Assembly (NCBI GenBank): GCA_004369045.1
Contig: ML213518.1
Coordinates: 26,690 to 90,689, forward strand
From: Heliocybe sulcata
Lineage: Eukaryota; Basidiomycota; Agaricomycetes; Gloeophyllales; Gloeophyllaceae
DNA length: 64,000 nucleotides
Reading direction: 5' to 3'
Notes under the pieces: model-generated
What the model saw: the letters and a program-made list of their open reading frames with translations, nothing else
What the model was told of the DNA's origin: nothing
Databases searched by the model: none
Shown here: in pieces, positions 42,374-53,538 of the stretch
How positions within the stretch are numbered: the stretch's first letter is position 1
Layout of the letters: each line of letters opens with the position of its first letter
Position numbers and translations under genes: made by a program

Positions 42374-43735
42374 ATGTCTAGCAACCATGCACTCGTCTTC
42401 GGGGCGAGCGGAATCTCAGGGATCCCCCTCCTCCGCAACCTCCTCCCAAACACCTCCTTCGCCCGCGTAACCGGCCTCACCTCGCGCCCACTCACACTCT
42501 CGCCAAAGGAGCAAGAAGTCTTCAATATCGACGTCTCCTCGCCGAAGCTGCAGCTCGCCGCGGGTCTGGATCTGAGCAAGCCCACTGAACAAGTAAAGCA
42601 GTTCCTCCGAGACAACGTCAAGGATATCAGCACGGTCACACACGTCTTCTTTGCTGCTTATCGCGAAGCCCCGGACATCACAGAGCTCGTCCGAGTGAAC
42701 ATCGCGTTCCTCCGGCATGCGATCGAGGCGCTCAACGAGCTCTGCGCTGACAGCCTCGAGCTCGTGCTGCTTCAGACGGGTGGGAAGTACTATGGTGTTG
42801 AATACCAAGATGAGATTACACTGCATGCACCGTTGAAGGAGGATGTGCCTCGCCAGGACGAACCGAGGGCCAGCAGGATCTTCTACTACGGGCAAGTGGA
42901 TATTCTGAAGGAGCTCTCCCAGGGAAGGAGGTGGACCTGGGTGGAGGTCAGGCCGGATGCGGTTATCGGCACGGTTCCCAGAGGTAACTTCATGTGAGAG
43001 TCCTACTGCTGTACTACTCTATGCGACCCCAGTCATGTCTGTTATCCCCTCTTAGGAATATCGCCGCAGGACTCGCTATCTACCTCTCCGTCAAGGCCGC
43101 TTTGCAGCCGGGCACCACTGTCACCTTCCCAGGCACAGAAATTTCCTACAAGACTACGCATTCCGACACCGATCACGACATCATGGCACGCTTCGAGATC
43201 GACCTTGCGCTCAAAGCCACCTCCAATTCCCAGGTAAGCTCGCTCTTGTCCCATCCAACTTCTACCTGCCATTCTCATCTTCCGATAGCTGATTGAGAAA
43301 GCGTACAACATTGCGAACGGCGATGTTGTCTCCTGGGCTACCGTATGGCCCGGTATATGCGCTTACTTCGGGCTCGAGGGCGCACCTCCATCCCCATCAG
43401 GCCAAACAGAAGATATTGTCAAGTTCGTCAAGGACAACAAGGCGGCGTACCTCGCAAAGACGTCTAATAAAGCCCCGAATGCGCAGGACACGCTAGACAA
43501 TTCGGACAGCGCATTGGTTTTTTCCAGCTTGGTCTGTGGGTGGGTCTGATTTTCCACGGAGGTATGGTCCAGGGCGATGGGATGCTGATCCCAGGGATTC
43601 AGATTTGGGAAGCAGAACCGGGAGTATGATCTTACAAGTGCGCAGAAGCTGGTGGGGTTCACGGAGACGATCGATACTGTCAAGAGCTACACGACCCAAT
43701 TTGACAAGATGAAAGCGCTGGGACTCATTGCTTAA
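42374..43735 (+). CDS. PRISE-type SDR (progesterone 5-beta-reductase/iridoid-synthase-like), 4 exons
   Basis: An NAD(P)H-dependent enone reductase-like short-chain dehydrogenase. Exons: 42374-42993, 43056-43233, 43289-43539, 43603-43735; 393 aa. The start MSSNHALVFGASGISGIPLL gives the Rossmann motif GASGISG. Further family features: THVFFAAYRE, ELVLLQTGGKYYGVEY (the Tyr/Lys region of these unusual SDRs), WTWVEVRPDAVIG, and a C-terminal YDLTSAQKLVGFTETIDTVK. Related fungal genes often sit in metabolite clusters. No targeting signal is visible. The substrate is unknown; a role with the neighbouring oxidoreductase, epoxide hydrolase and lactonase is possible but unproven. Confidence 0.82.
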
Positions 43736-44019
43736 TCTCTGCGAGCAAAGTATAACAGGTGTCTTGTACGTACGTTGGACCGTCTGACGCTTAGTGTTCT
43801 GACCATGCTTGGTTTCAGGTGCGTTTGTTGTAGGAAGAATTACGACTTATCCAATGTAATGTTATCATGCCACTATTTGAAACATACTCGGAAATAAATG
43901 AATATCGTGACGTTAGGGATTCATTACAGTAACAAGCCAAGCAGTATATATCCAGCGTAGGTTACAGATCAGTTCACTTGTACAATGCCTTTACTTCTTC
44001 ATCTTCACTCTCAATCGCG

Positions 44020-45154
44020 TTACACAACAGTGGTAGCGGGGGCAGTGGGGTCGGTCGTAGCAGGCGCTGGTCCGCCACTAATGCCGCCAGCAGCGCTTCC
44101 CGGAGCGACGGGTGCGGCAGGAGCGGCACCGCTGGCCTTGTGCTGGTCGGCAATACGACGAGCCTCCTCGTGGATGTCGAGCACCTGCTTACTCGTTGTC
44201 GTGTAGAACTGGCGGACCTTCTGGCCCCACGGCGAGGAGAGTGCCTTGGAGTAGTACTGCGCCCATCCCATTAGCTCAACCGCTTTCCACAACACGAAAG
44301 CATTCTACTTACCTCAGTGGCACTCCGAGAGATACCTTTCTGCTCGTCGACCGTCTTCGCCTGCTGGGTGGCAGCAGCCACCGCGCTCTGTACCTTGCCA
44401 GTGATCGTCTGGTTCTCCCCGAGCGTCTTCGCGCCGAGCGTCTGGTCGAGGGAGTTGAAGTACGCCAGGAAGCGCTTCGAGATGCCTTTCTGAGTGTCCA
44501 TCTCGATCGCGCGCTGGAGGACGCCGTCGGAGAGGGTGTAGCCTCTTGCCAGGTACTCCGCGACAACTACGGGAAGGCGATGTTAGGGAGCCCGGCACAT
44601 ATTAATGAGGGAAGGAAGCTTACTTCCGGCACGGGGCTTGTGCTCCTGGTCAATGTGGCCGTCGGTACCGACCTCGTCGTGCTCTTCGTCTTCATGGACA
44701 GCGTCGGAGGTCACAGTTAATTGTGCGCCATCGAGAGTCCCGCCGTTGAGCTGTGACAGCACAATCAGTCTACCTGACCCTCTCGACTGTATAGAGGGAG
44801 ATCAACGTACCATCAAAGCCGTCTTGGCAGCAGAAGGCTTTTCGAAGTGAACGGTCGCAGACTTCGATTCCTCTCCCTTTAGGTCGATAGATGTGATCCT
44901 GCCGCCAATCCAATAAACATCTGGTGTCAATTTTGTGACATAGTATTCTCTCACTTTCCACAAAATCTATCCGTAGACGCGATCAGTTCTCCGCGTCTGA
45001 AAAGTGGAAAAGGCTGACATACGTGAAGAAGTCACGGAGGTGGTCCTCCGTCGTCGTAGGTGCAATGCCAGAAACCTATTATCATCCGTCGTCGTTCAGC
45101 GCATTGACCAAGCAGTAAATCGCGCATACATACGTTAACAGCGTAGGTAGACAT
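44020..45154 (-). CDS. vip1: Vip1-like RRM protein
   Basis: Homologue of the fission-yeast Vip1 group, predicted RNA-binding proteins of unclear role. ATG at 45154: MSTYAVN-VSGIAPTTTEDHL opens an RRM whose RNP-like strands are AVNVSGIA and KSATVHFEKPSAA, across introns. The part after the RRM, AGIVAEYLARGYTLSDGVLQ then AIEMDTQKGISKRFLAYFNS and ISRSATEYYSKALSSPWGQK, is the distinctive helical region of this family. The C-terminus is Ala/Pro-rich (GAAPAAPVAPGSAAGG). About seven exons. The gene looks intact and is likely a conserved housekeeping gene. Confidence 0.85.
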
Positions 45155-45524
45155 GGTAGTGGATCAGGGAGATTATGGCGCAGCACCAGCCAAGGATTTG
45201 CCTAATGTACTGCTCTGCCCACGATGACGCACATAACTTGACATCATATTACGTAAACAGGCACAGCCTCCTTTATCAAGCTTCCCAGTGCCAAAGGCTC
45301 CCAGATCTAATCTGATATTACTATGCGGTATTCCACGGATCTCTTCAATTGTTACAGTACTTTGTACCGACACTCTATACACCGTCCATCAAATAAATAA
45401 TGGCAGTGCTTGACTCGTCGGGGCTGAGTAGAAGTGGAAAATCTAACACACGATCCCATTATCCTAATATCGCAGAGTAAACCGTACGAAATGGTGACAT
45501 GGAGACATGCCGGGGAAGTCTAAG

Positions 45525-46273
45525 TCATCTCCAGTCTATCCAGCCATTCGAGTCGCGATAGATGTATACCGACGAGCTGAACATCCCTGGCTGGATCGTA
45601 TGCGGGCGATTCTCGAACGACCACATAATATAGCCCCATACGAAAGTGGCAAGCACGGAGAAGTAGAAGGGATCAGGCGGGAGCGGCCGTGTTGCGGATG
45701 GCGAAGTCTGCATTGTACGCGAGCTTAGTACGGACTTTGCACGGGGCAAAAGCGTCGCGACCGCACGTCCGGCGCCGTAAAGTATGACCTGGAGACGTAC
45801 AAACAAGTGAGTGACATCGCTCACGGGCAGCATTTCTGGATTCTCTCTCACCTGCTCATTGATGCCGTTTCTTTCCCCAAACACAGCATATCCTCCCAGC
45901 AGGCCTGCTATGAACGAGTCGACACTCCTCTGCTTTCCGCCATTCATCTTCCTGAACACGAGTAGTGCTGTTTTGTATATGACTGCGATTTTTGCGAGGT
46001 TGCTTGCATGTTGCCATGTGTCACGCAGTATTCCACGCATGCGCTGGTGGTAGCTGCAAGAATAGGAGAGCGGACGACGTCAAGAATGGCCCGAGAGAGA
46101 CTAGCAAGCTGAACGACTTACCTCCCCTTGCCAAAGAGTATCGATATTACCAACGCATGAGCAAAACGTACTTTGGCGCCATAAATGAACCCATTGCGAG
46201 CACCGTGCAGGATTGCCAGATACTCATGAATAGCGGGATTCTGAGCGACGGCATACCAGCTTGCGGCGACCAT
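45525..46273 (-). CDS. Peroxisomal membrane protein 4-like (Tim17/PXMP4 family)
   Basis: Exons (minus): 46273-46122, 46053-45852, 45788-45525; 205 aa, close to the usual length. The ATG at 46273 (MVAASWYAVAQNPAIHEYLA) fits homologues; an upstream open stretch (TLLPFL) could add a few residues if another exon exists. Marks: ILHGARNGFIYGAKVRFAHA, IKSF-type helix SNLAKIAVIYKTALL, GLLGGYAVFGERNGINEQ, and WSFENRPHTIQPGMFSSSVY near the end. The second intron (63 nt) is in frame without a stop, so retention would be tolerated. Expected in the peroxisomal membrane; molecular role unclear. Confidence 0.85.
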
Positions 46274-47059
46274 GATGAGGAAGGGAAGAAGAGTCTGCGC
46301 GCTCTGGGGCCATGTCTCGTATATAATGCGGACGCTGGCCTCGAAAAGTCCTATGTATTAGGCTAAGTGAAGAGTTGGCGTACCTTTCGGAAGGCACAAT
46401 CGGTTCAATTCTCAGGCACGTTTGGACGGATGTGCTATTTTTGGAAATATAGTTTCCTAATTGGGAGCATTCCTAGTGCATCCGTCAATCCCGCCGTCAG
46501 GGAGGTCGAGGCCAGGCGATGCCTATGATATCGAAACATGATGGAGGTCACAGAAGTGATGTTACATGCTGCTGGCATTGAACTAATAGAGGCCGCAGAG
46601 CATACCGTCCTTCAAGCTTCAGGAGGGATCGAAGATGAAAACATGCCTTCTACAGCGTGGATCAGAAGAGATGGAATTTGAGCGTGGAACATACGTTAGG
46701 GCTATTGTTAGTATACGTCGGCGGAGGGCGATACGTCACATCCGTCGCATTCGTTTGCCATCGTTTGCCATAGTCATGCGTCAGATTTGGACCGCGCAGC
46801 GGGTTAGTCCCTAGGCAGAAGCGCATGATTCAGTACAGTAGAGAGTGCTGCACGAAATGAGAAGAGCGTGTCGTCTTCTTTTTCAAAGCCCATTGCGGCG
46901 TCTATTTCCAGCACTATGCAGAAGTTCGCAGGTTCCCATCTCGCATGTACGGATGAACGGAAGTCCTGCGGAAATAGATCAGATCATAATGCGGTGATAC
47001 TCACAGTATTAACACAATATTCCCCTGCCCTGGGGCTCGGCATTCAAAGCAATGGGCCC
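46274..47059. other. Intergenic; no gene recognised
   Basis: Upstream of the PXMP4-like gene and downstream of the methyltransferase gene; no frame with recognisable content. Confidence 0.35.
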
Positions 47060-48104
47060 CTACTGTAGGAAGGCAACGAACCGCAGCCGGACGTAGACGA
47101 TCATCCAGTTGCCTCTCGCGTCCCGGCAATCCACGGTACACATATCTTGCACTTCCTGGATGATCTCTTCCGCCATCTCGTCGGGTATGTCACCTTCGTG
47201 TCTCGTTCAATCACACAAAACCGTAGAGAGAATGCACGAAACTTACGCAGGAACGATTGACGGCAGAAAAGGCGTACCCAATCTGCGACAGTCGAGGTCA
47301 ACGGTGTCAACCGAGGTGTGAGAGAGATGTGGGTGACTTTGAAGCCACTCGATTCTAAAAGCTATGGGACGGTCAGATATGTGTTTTGTCCTATTCAGGG
47401 CAGGGCAACCCATATATACGAACGTACCAGCTGGTAGTCTTCAACAGAGGGAAAGAACCACGGGTCCAATTGCTGAGGATCGTACCCTCTCCTCCGTAAA
47501 ACAGCGTGCATGGCTGACCTCACACCTGCACATATCCTTCAGATGACGACCCGTGCTGGAGACTGCAAAGCGAGACTCGTACCGACGCAGTTCCCGAATC
47601 CGCCGAACTCTCCGACAAAACGACCGCCTTCGCGCAGAACGGCTTTCGCACTTTCTATGACGCCCAGGGGAGATCGCTTGCACCAGTGAAGGGTGGCGTT
47701 TGTAAATACGGCGTCGAACTTGGTGGATTGTGGGAGCTCCTCGGACAAGGAGGATAAGGCTGGCATGGCCTGGATGTCGGCGACATACGCATGATGAAGT
47801 CCATTCTTCTTGGCTTGGTCGATCTTATAAGCGAATAAATGAGCTAAAGGCAGAGACATCGCATGGACTACCGAAGGCGTACCATGCTTTCACTCGAATC
47901 CACGCCTAATACCATACCGCCGTCCTGGCGCACGACTTCTTCAATTTCCAAAGTCACTTCTCCACTTCCGCATCCAAAGTCAATGATTTTTTCGCCAGGT
48001 TTGGCGTCAAGGAGAGAGAGAACAGGCGAAGTGAAGGCGGATGAATACACGAAGGACGCGGTTTGGTTATACGCGCTTGCGGACCAGGTGTCAGTGCCGG
48101 CCAT
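47060..48104 (-). CDS. SAM-dependent class I methyltransferase, 5 exons
   Basis: Exons (minus): 48104-47883, 47823-47583, 47525-47428, 47361-47247, 47193-47060; 269 aa. The start is MAGTDTWSASAYNQTASFVY. Motif I is KIIDFGCGSGEVTLEI, followed by VLGVDSSESM (motif post I), a Asp-containing VADIQAMPAL, FDAVFTNATLHWCK (motif II) and GGRFVGEFGGFGNCVG (motif III). The C-terminal segments YDPQQLDPWFFPSVEDYQLL and ISLTPRLTPL are typical of a fungal family resembling trans-aconitate methyltransferases. The substrate is not determined. The gene looks intact and is divergent from the FunK1 kinase. Confidence 0.83.
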
Positions 48105-48209
48105 CTTGAATTTACTGAAGGCTGTAGATACGAAGAATACTGTCGGAGGAGGAAAAGCACATCGCGACTTTATAGCTAAACCAGAGACCGTAGAATAGCA
48201 GACTGCCAC

Positions 48210-48769
48210 AGTGGTAAGAACAGCATTGTTCGGCCGAACGCGGAGGGTCTCAGAGCAAGCTCGGCCGATAGACTAGTCACGTTGGCATGCAGTACGTCAC
48301 TCACCTCTGGTCCCTCATACTTACGTGTCTACGGTGCAGGGAGCTGTACATGTGCCTGCGACTAGTAGTAGTACTTGGCGCGAAAGTAACAATTCAGACT
48401 GATTCGAACCTGTTTACAACAGGGTACGAATAGAATACCATGGATTACGATTATAATAGCGGTAGAGTGCATCCGCCCTTGAAGCTTGAAGTACGAAGGA
48501 AGTTGTGCACCCGGATGAGTAAGTAGAACGCGCTTTGCTTCCGTGAGAAGCAATATACGCGGTGTGACATTCTCCACGTGATCGCGTGGACCGATTGTCA
48601 CCGGCGGATAATCAGTCCGGCCACCCATTAATGGTTCCCTCCATTAAGTAGGTATCGAACCCGCGTGTCTCGCATGCTGTGGAAGTTCGAGTTGCCATAA
48701 ACGAAACTTTATAGCTGTACGCTTTTCTCGCGCTCTGCACCGTTTCTTCCTCTAACGACGAGGCTCATC
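48210..48769. other. Intergenic; no gene recognised
   Basis: Divergent promoter region. A small hairpin CCACG-TGATCG-CGTGG lies near 48577. A tRNA-like T-loop string near 48650 was examined and rejected. Confidence 0.35.
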
Positions 48770-51700
48770 ATGTCCGACGACGAGAACAGCAGCGGTGCGT
48801 CGACTCAACCTTCCCCAACGCTGGGCTCGCGAGGACCATCTATAGCGCGATCGCTCGCCCATCTATCTGAGCGATCGCCGCCCGCAAGTCCCAGTCCGAA
48901 AGGCAGCCCGTCGCCATCGTCAACTCCGGCGCCTAGGGAGAGTGAGAGTGGTGAGGAGCTGTATGAAAACTCAGGTATCGCGTTGCAGAAGCGCGACAAG
49001 GGCAAACAGCGCGCCGACGTGCTACATGATCCGCCCGTGGTCGCAGCTTCGGCCTCTGCGGCGCCGTCGCTCGAGAGGCCACCTCCTGCACAGACAACGG
49101 GCGGGAAAGACAAAGAGGTTCACGATCGTCCCCGCCAATCATCTCGTCACTCGATCCGCACATCCGAAACGACCTACTCTCACGTTATGCCCGCATCGGC
49201 CACCATCGAGCGAGGGGGAAAGGCCACCGAGGGCGTTCCTAGGCTACCTCCAGCGCGCCGTCACAGCGACACATATCGCGCCGATTCCGGCCCTCGCCGT
49301 ACTGAACGCGGGACGTCGACAATTAGCGTCGCTGCAGCTGCTTCCACGATGAAAACCGTGCCTCCAGAAAATTTCTTTGGAAATCAACCCTCCAGAGTGC
49401 CGGCCTCTGCCCCTGCTGTTGTGCCCACGCCTTTCAAGGAAAGCTCCGGAACAGCGGGTGCTGTGACTATCGAGAAGCAGCGGGACATCCTCCATGCGGA
49501 GCTTAAGCACTCGTGGGTGTACGGTGGCTTCCGGTTCTTCAGCAATCTCCTGCTTTGTCGTCCGGATATCCCACCCCGGCCCACTGTCGGGGCATTCCTT
49601 GCCCAATACGCAGGTTTTGACTCTGCTACCAGGATGTGGCGAGACCTTCCGAGATTGGCCACGTCGGAGAACGACCTCATCTACAATCCCTTGGTCGTTC
49701 ATTTCAGTAATATCTTGGAATACTTCGGGTACGCGACTCGCCGGGTTGTCAAGACAGCGCACAGGGGCATGTCCCACAAGGCAGAAAGTCAGAGAGGGAG
49801 GAAGAACGTCACAATGCCTGATATTTCAGTGCTAGGCTGGGGTCCCCTTATGGGCGAACCCCGAGAGATCCGAAAGTCCTCCAAGTACTCTCAGTGCGTC
49901 GCCATAATCGAGGTCAAAACCGAGGAGAATATGAAGGACAATTTGAAGAAACATCAGCTACAACTTGCCTCGTATGCTCAGGAGGTCTTCGTGCAGCAGC
50001 CTACGAGACGCTTCGTCTACGGGCTGCTGGTCAGCGAGCAGACCATCCAGCTGTATCAGTTTGATCGCGGCGGAGTGATTTACTCCTCAAAATACGATAT
50101 AAGGGACGATGCGGAGACCTTTGTTCAGATCTTTCTTGCTGTGGCAACTGAGGACGAAACCGCCTTGGGTCTCGGCAGGCATATTTTCTGGGCTCCCGAC
50201 GGCAAGTGCTACTTCGATCCTGAAGGGAAGATGAATCGCGTCTACACCGTGGTCACCCCCGAGAAGCCCTTCCAGCGGGCTGCGATCCGCGGCCGAGGTA
50301 CGACATGCTGGCGTGTGGAGGACAACCAGAAGAAGCAGTTTCTGCTGAAATTCGCTTGGAGGACTATAGGCCGCATGAAGGAGTCCGTGTTCTTAAAGGC
50401 CGCCAAGGAGAAAAACCTCCAGCATGTCGGATGGATGGAACGGTCGAAAACCATCGAAACACTCTACTGCCTTCGATCGTATATGCCTCTCGTCGCCACG
50501 AACCGCAAAGGTGACAGGTTTCCGGTACCTGATCGGGCGCACCACTGGCTACTTGAGCCATGGTATGGTCCGAGGCTGGATCGGTTCGAATCGCCGCTCG
50601 AGCTCCTGGAGGGATTCTACGACGCTATTACAGGTAAGCCGCGATGTTGTGCTACTGCTTTATAACGGCTAACGCCCTCCTCAGCTAGCAAAGAGTTACT
50701 AAGTATCGGGATATTACACCGAGACATTAGTATCAATAATATTGTCTTGGATCGCCGACCGGATACGGATACAAGCGCAAAACTTATTGATATGGATATG
50801 GCGATTCGCCTGGACAGGACAGGAAGCGGAGTTAAGACCGATGTTCGAACGGTGAGCTTGGTATTCGTCCCATATCTGACGTCGACAGCTCATGTTCTGG
50901 ACAGGGTACTCGAGCGTTTCAATCTTTGAAGGTGCTGGAGGGTATCGGCCAGCACGACCACCTCGACGAGCTCGAATTCTGCTTCTGGCTCTTCTGCTAT
51001 ATCATTTTCACCTACGATGCTCCTGGCAAGCTGAAGAAGAACCCCCCGCTGTCGATTCGCAGATTCCACGCATCGAGATCGGAGGCCATAGACGCTAAGA
51101 GACATGTTCTTCGGGATACTGAAATCCACGAGGCGATCTCTGATGGCATGGGTCCCGCTACTGCTGTGTTATTCCTGAAGCTTCAGTCATTCTTCTCGAA
51201 AGTTACAGAGGCTACTCGGAAGGAGATTGACCGACGAGCCCGAGGGGTCTCTAATACCATCTCAAGGCAACTCGTGCGGCGCCACGTGAAGCTACCGACT
51301 ATGGCCCCAGAGTTGGTGTTACCGAGCGTCGACGAGAGTAAGTGTGAGCTTGGCTAGTGGGCTTCTGTGTCTAATATTGTCGCAGGTGACACCAATGAGT
51401 GGTTGAAGAAGGAAGCTTTACAACACTACCAGCTCGTTCTCAACATTGTGCGCGAGTGTATAGACCTCACGGAGAGCTACATGAACGGGGCTCTCCTTCT
51501 GGAGGACGATGCGGACGACAATATGGAAGAAGAAAGGGGAGTGGAGGAGCCAACTGTGGACTATCTCTCGGACGAGGGGTTCTCGGATGAATCCGACGTT
51601 GTTGCGGGAGGTTCCTGGGAGGGGAAGGCTGGGTATACCGTTCCAGTGGCGGGTGTGACATCCCATTCTTCTGGATATAGTAACAAGCGCTCCGCGTCGC

Positions 51701-51792
51701 AGTCGTTTGATGTCGAGGACGACGTATCCATGGAGCCTGGCACGTCGCGCGCCACGAAGAGGGCGAAGGGATCGCGCTCTCGACGCAAGTAG
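48770..51792 (+). CDS. FunK1 fungal-type protein kinase, 4 exons
   Basis: Exons: 48770-50633, 50685-50851, 50905-51337, 51386-51792; 956 aa. The first roughly 220 residues are Ser/Pro/Arg-rich and disordered. The FunK1-specific N-terminal module follows (AIIEVKTEENMKDN, RFVYGLLVSEQTIQLYQFDR), then a kinase-like fold. The catalytic loop is ILHRDISINNIVLD (HRD..N), and the metal-binding segment is IDMDMAIR in place of DFG. GTRAFQSLKVL marks the activation-segment end. The C-terminal tail is acidic and ends in a basic KRAKGSRSRRK, a probable nuclear signal. FunK1 kinases are expanded in mushrooms and have been tied to multicellular development. The gene appears intact. Confidence 0.88.
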
Positions 51793-52089
51793 CGGGCTAA
51801 TCGTGCCTTCGTCCAGCCGCGGGCAGATCGCTTCTGTCTTTCGTTTTCATGGTTGTGTTGGCTCATGCAGTGCGCATCTCCCAAGTTGTTGGTTGTAATA
51901 ACGTATGTATATCGTTCTCCTTCCATTAACGCATTTGTGCTATTACTACAATTATACGGCATTGTTCTGGCAAGTAGATGACATGTATTATTTATTGGTT
52001 GTACGGTGCTTGTATTTCGAAATCTTTGATGGACGAATGCGATCTATCTGGCTTACAGCTGTTGGGACTGCGCTTACGACCTGCGATCC

Positions 52090-52097
52090 TGGCACGA
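52090..52097. repeat. Left target-site duplication of the hAT-type element
   Basis: TGGCACGA, identical to 52691-52698. Confidence 0.8.
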
Positions 52098-52690
52098 TAG
52101 TGTTGCCACGGTCCGGCTCGGTCCAGCACGGCTCGGCTTTGACCGGCTCTTCCCACGCAATGGCACAGCTCGGCTCCAAAGCTGAGTGGAACCGGCTCGA
52201 GCCACGGCTCATTCCCCGATTTGGATACTAAGGGCAGAACAGCTGTCTGAAAGAGCAAGGTCCATCATATCTTGTTGTATGCGCCCCTGTGACCCTGTGA
52301 GATGCTCATGATGCGAACGAGCGGGTGAAATACGCCATGAGAATGCTATCTTCCATATCGTTGGTGGCTGTGTTCGGAGAAACCCGAAGGAAAGGGCCGG
52401 AAAAGGTAACTGTCTATTGCACACACAATTCTGGTGTACAGTGCTGCAAATTAGTATATAGTCCAACATATGTGCCTCCCATCATCATTCAACTAATTTT
52501 TGAGAGGATGGGACTATTCTGTGTGTTGTAAGAAGTGATTCTTCACTTTGCTGTACAAATCGGGATGAGCCATGGCTCGAGCCGGGACCGGACCACGTGG
52601 AGCCACGAGCCATCTAGAGCCGTGCCGTCACCCAAAAGTCAGCACGGTCCGGTCGGTTCACCGGTTTTGAGCCGTGCCGTGGCAACACTA
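52098..52690. mobile_element. Non-autonomous hAT-type DNA transposon (MITE-like), 593 bp
   Basis: Terminal inverted repeats TAGTGTTGCCACGG (52098-52111) and its complement (52677-52690) are perfect over 14 bp, and the element is flanked by a perfect 8-bp duplication, TGGCACGA. Terminal TAGTG and 8-bp duplications are diagnostic of hAT. Subterminal GC-rich repeats (GGCTCG, CACGGCTC) recur, and a longer imperfect inverted pair joins about 52188-52225 to 52555-52590. No transposase frame is present, so it must have been moved by a related element elsewhere. The perfect duplication suggests recent insertion. It lies in the gap after the FunK1 gene. Confidence 0.85.
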
Positions 52691-52698
52691 TGGCACGA
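52691..52698. repeat. Right target-site duplication of the hAT-type element
   Basis: TGGCACGA directly after the right terminal repeat. Confidence 0.8.
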
Positions 52699-53253
52699 TA
52701 GCCAACATTATTAACTCCAAGAGTCACAGTCTCCGTCTTGCCCGTGCATATTCGGCGTCAGCCAACTAGTGCTTAGTGCTCTTTCTCGTCAAGGAAATAA
52801 AGCACTCGTAACGTCACGGCAATATCCGGCACCTCAATCATAGGGCTTATGGCACCTTCGTCCTCTTCTTTCTCCGCGGTCCGGGACAAGCTTTGTCCGT
52901 CCTGAACGTCGTTCGCCTCTTGCTTAGGTTCTTCCATGTCATAATCCCATTTACTACCAAACAGGGTCGAACTACGGCCATCGATACCATCTTTCTAAGG
53001 TGGAATCCAGGCACCCTCTTCCGAATTATCCAGATCCCAGTAATTCCCCTCGTCATTGCTCTCCAATACGACCAGTGCATCAATCGGAGCAACGTTATTT
53101 ACGATGTTGTCTAGAGAGTGGTCGAGTCTTTAGAGCAACGCGACAGAGCCAGAACGAAGCTGAGCAGGGCGGAGATCATCGGCCCAGGGCGTAGGACAAG
53201 GCTGAGCTGTCGCAAAGAGCTGTGCATCAGACTCTTCATTGACTAGAGGCAGG

Positions 53254-53538
53254 ATGCTCGTCGTCGCTGCCAAGACCAGGGAAGCGCTTTCCGCAATGGA
53301 GGCGTTGAGGGAAGGCTGGAAGGCATTCGTGTCGTTGAATAAGGACAAGATCCCGATTGACGAGGAACACGAGACCACCGAGACGCTTGCAGAAAGCGAG
53401 GACGCACGATCGTGCTCCAGGAGTGACAAAGATGCCTTGCGAGAGACCGGTTACGCGTTCTCCAGGGAAGACACGCTGTCGCCAGGAAGGGAGCAGCTGG
53501 CCGGCGATGCAGGACTCGACGACGTAGGGCTGTTATAA
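53254..53538 (+). CDS. Small hypothetical charged protein or exon
   Basis: 94 aa from the ATG at 53254 (MLVVAAKTREALSAMEALRE). The N-terminal half looks like an amphipathic helix and the rest is acidic and Ser-rich (EEHETTETLAESEDARSCSR). No domain recognised. The upstream sequence 52850-53250 has splice-like signals and other open frames, so this could be the last exon of a longer gene or a relic of a family A or B gene. Low certainty. Confidence 0.3.
   Translation: MLVVAAKTREALSAMEALREGWKAFVSLNKDKIPIDEEHETTETLAESEDARSCSRSDKDALRETGYAFSREDTLSPGREQLAGDAGLDDVGLL

Noticed and set aside
48630-48690. tRNA-like T-loop string (GGGTTCGATACC on the minus strand)
   Set aside because: The flanking bases do not pair as a T-arm and no acceptor or anticodon arms could be found.
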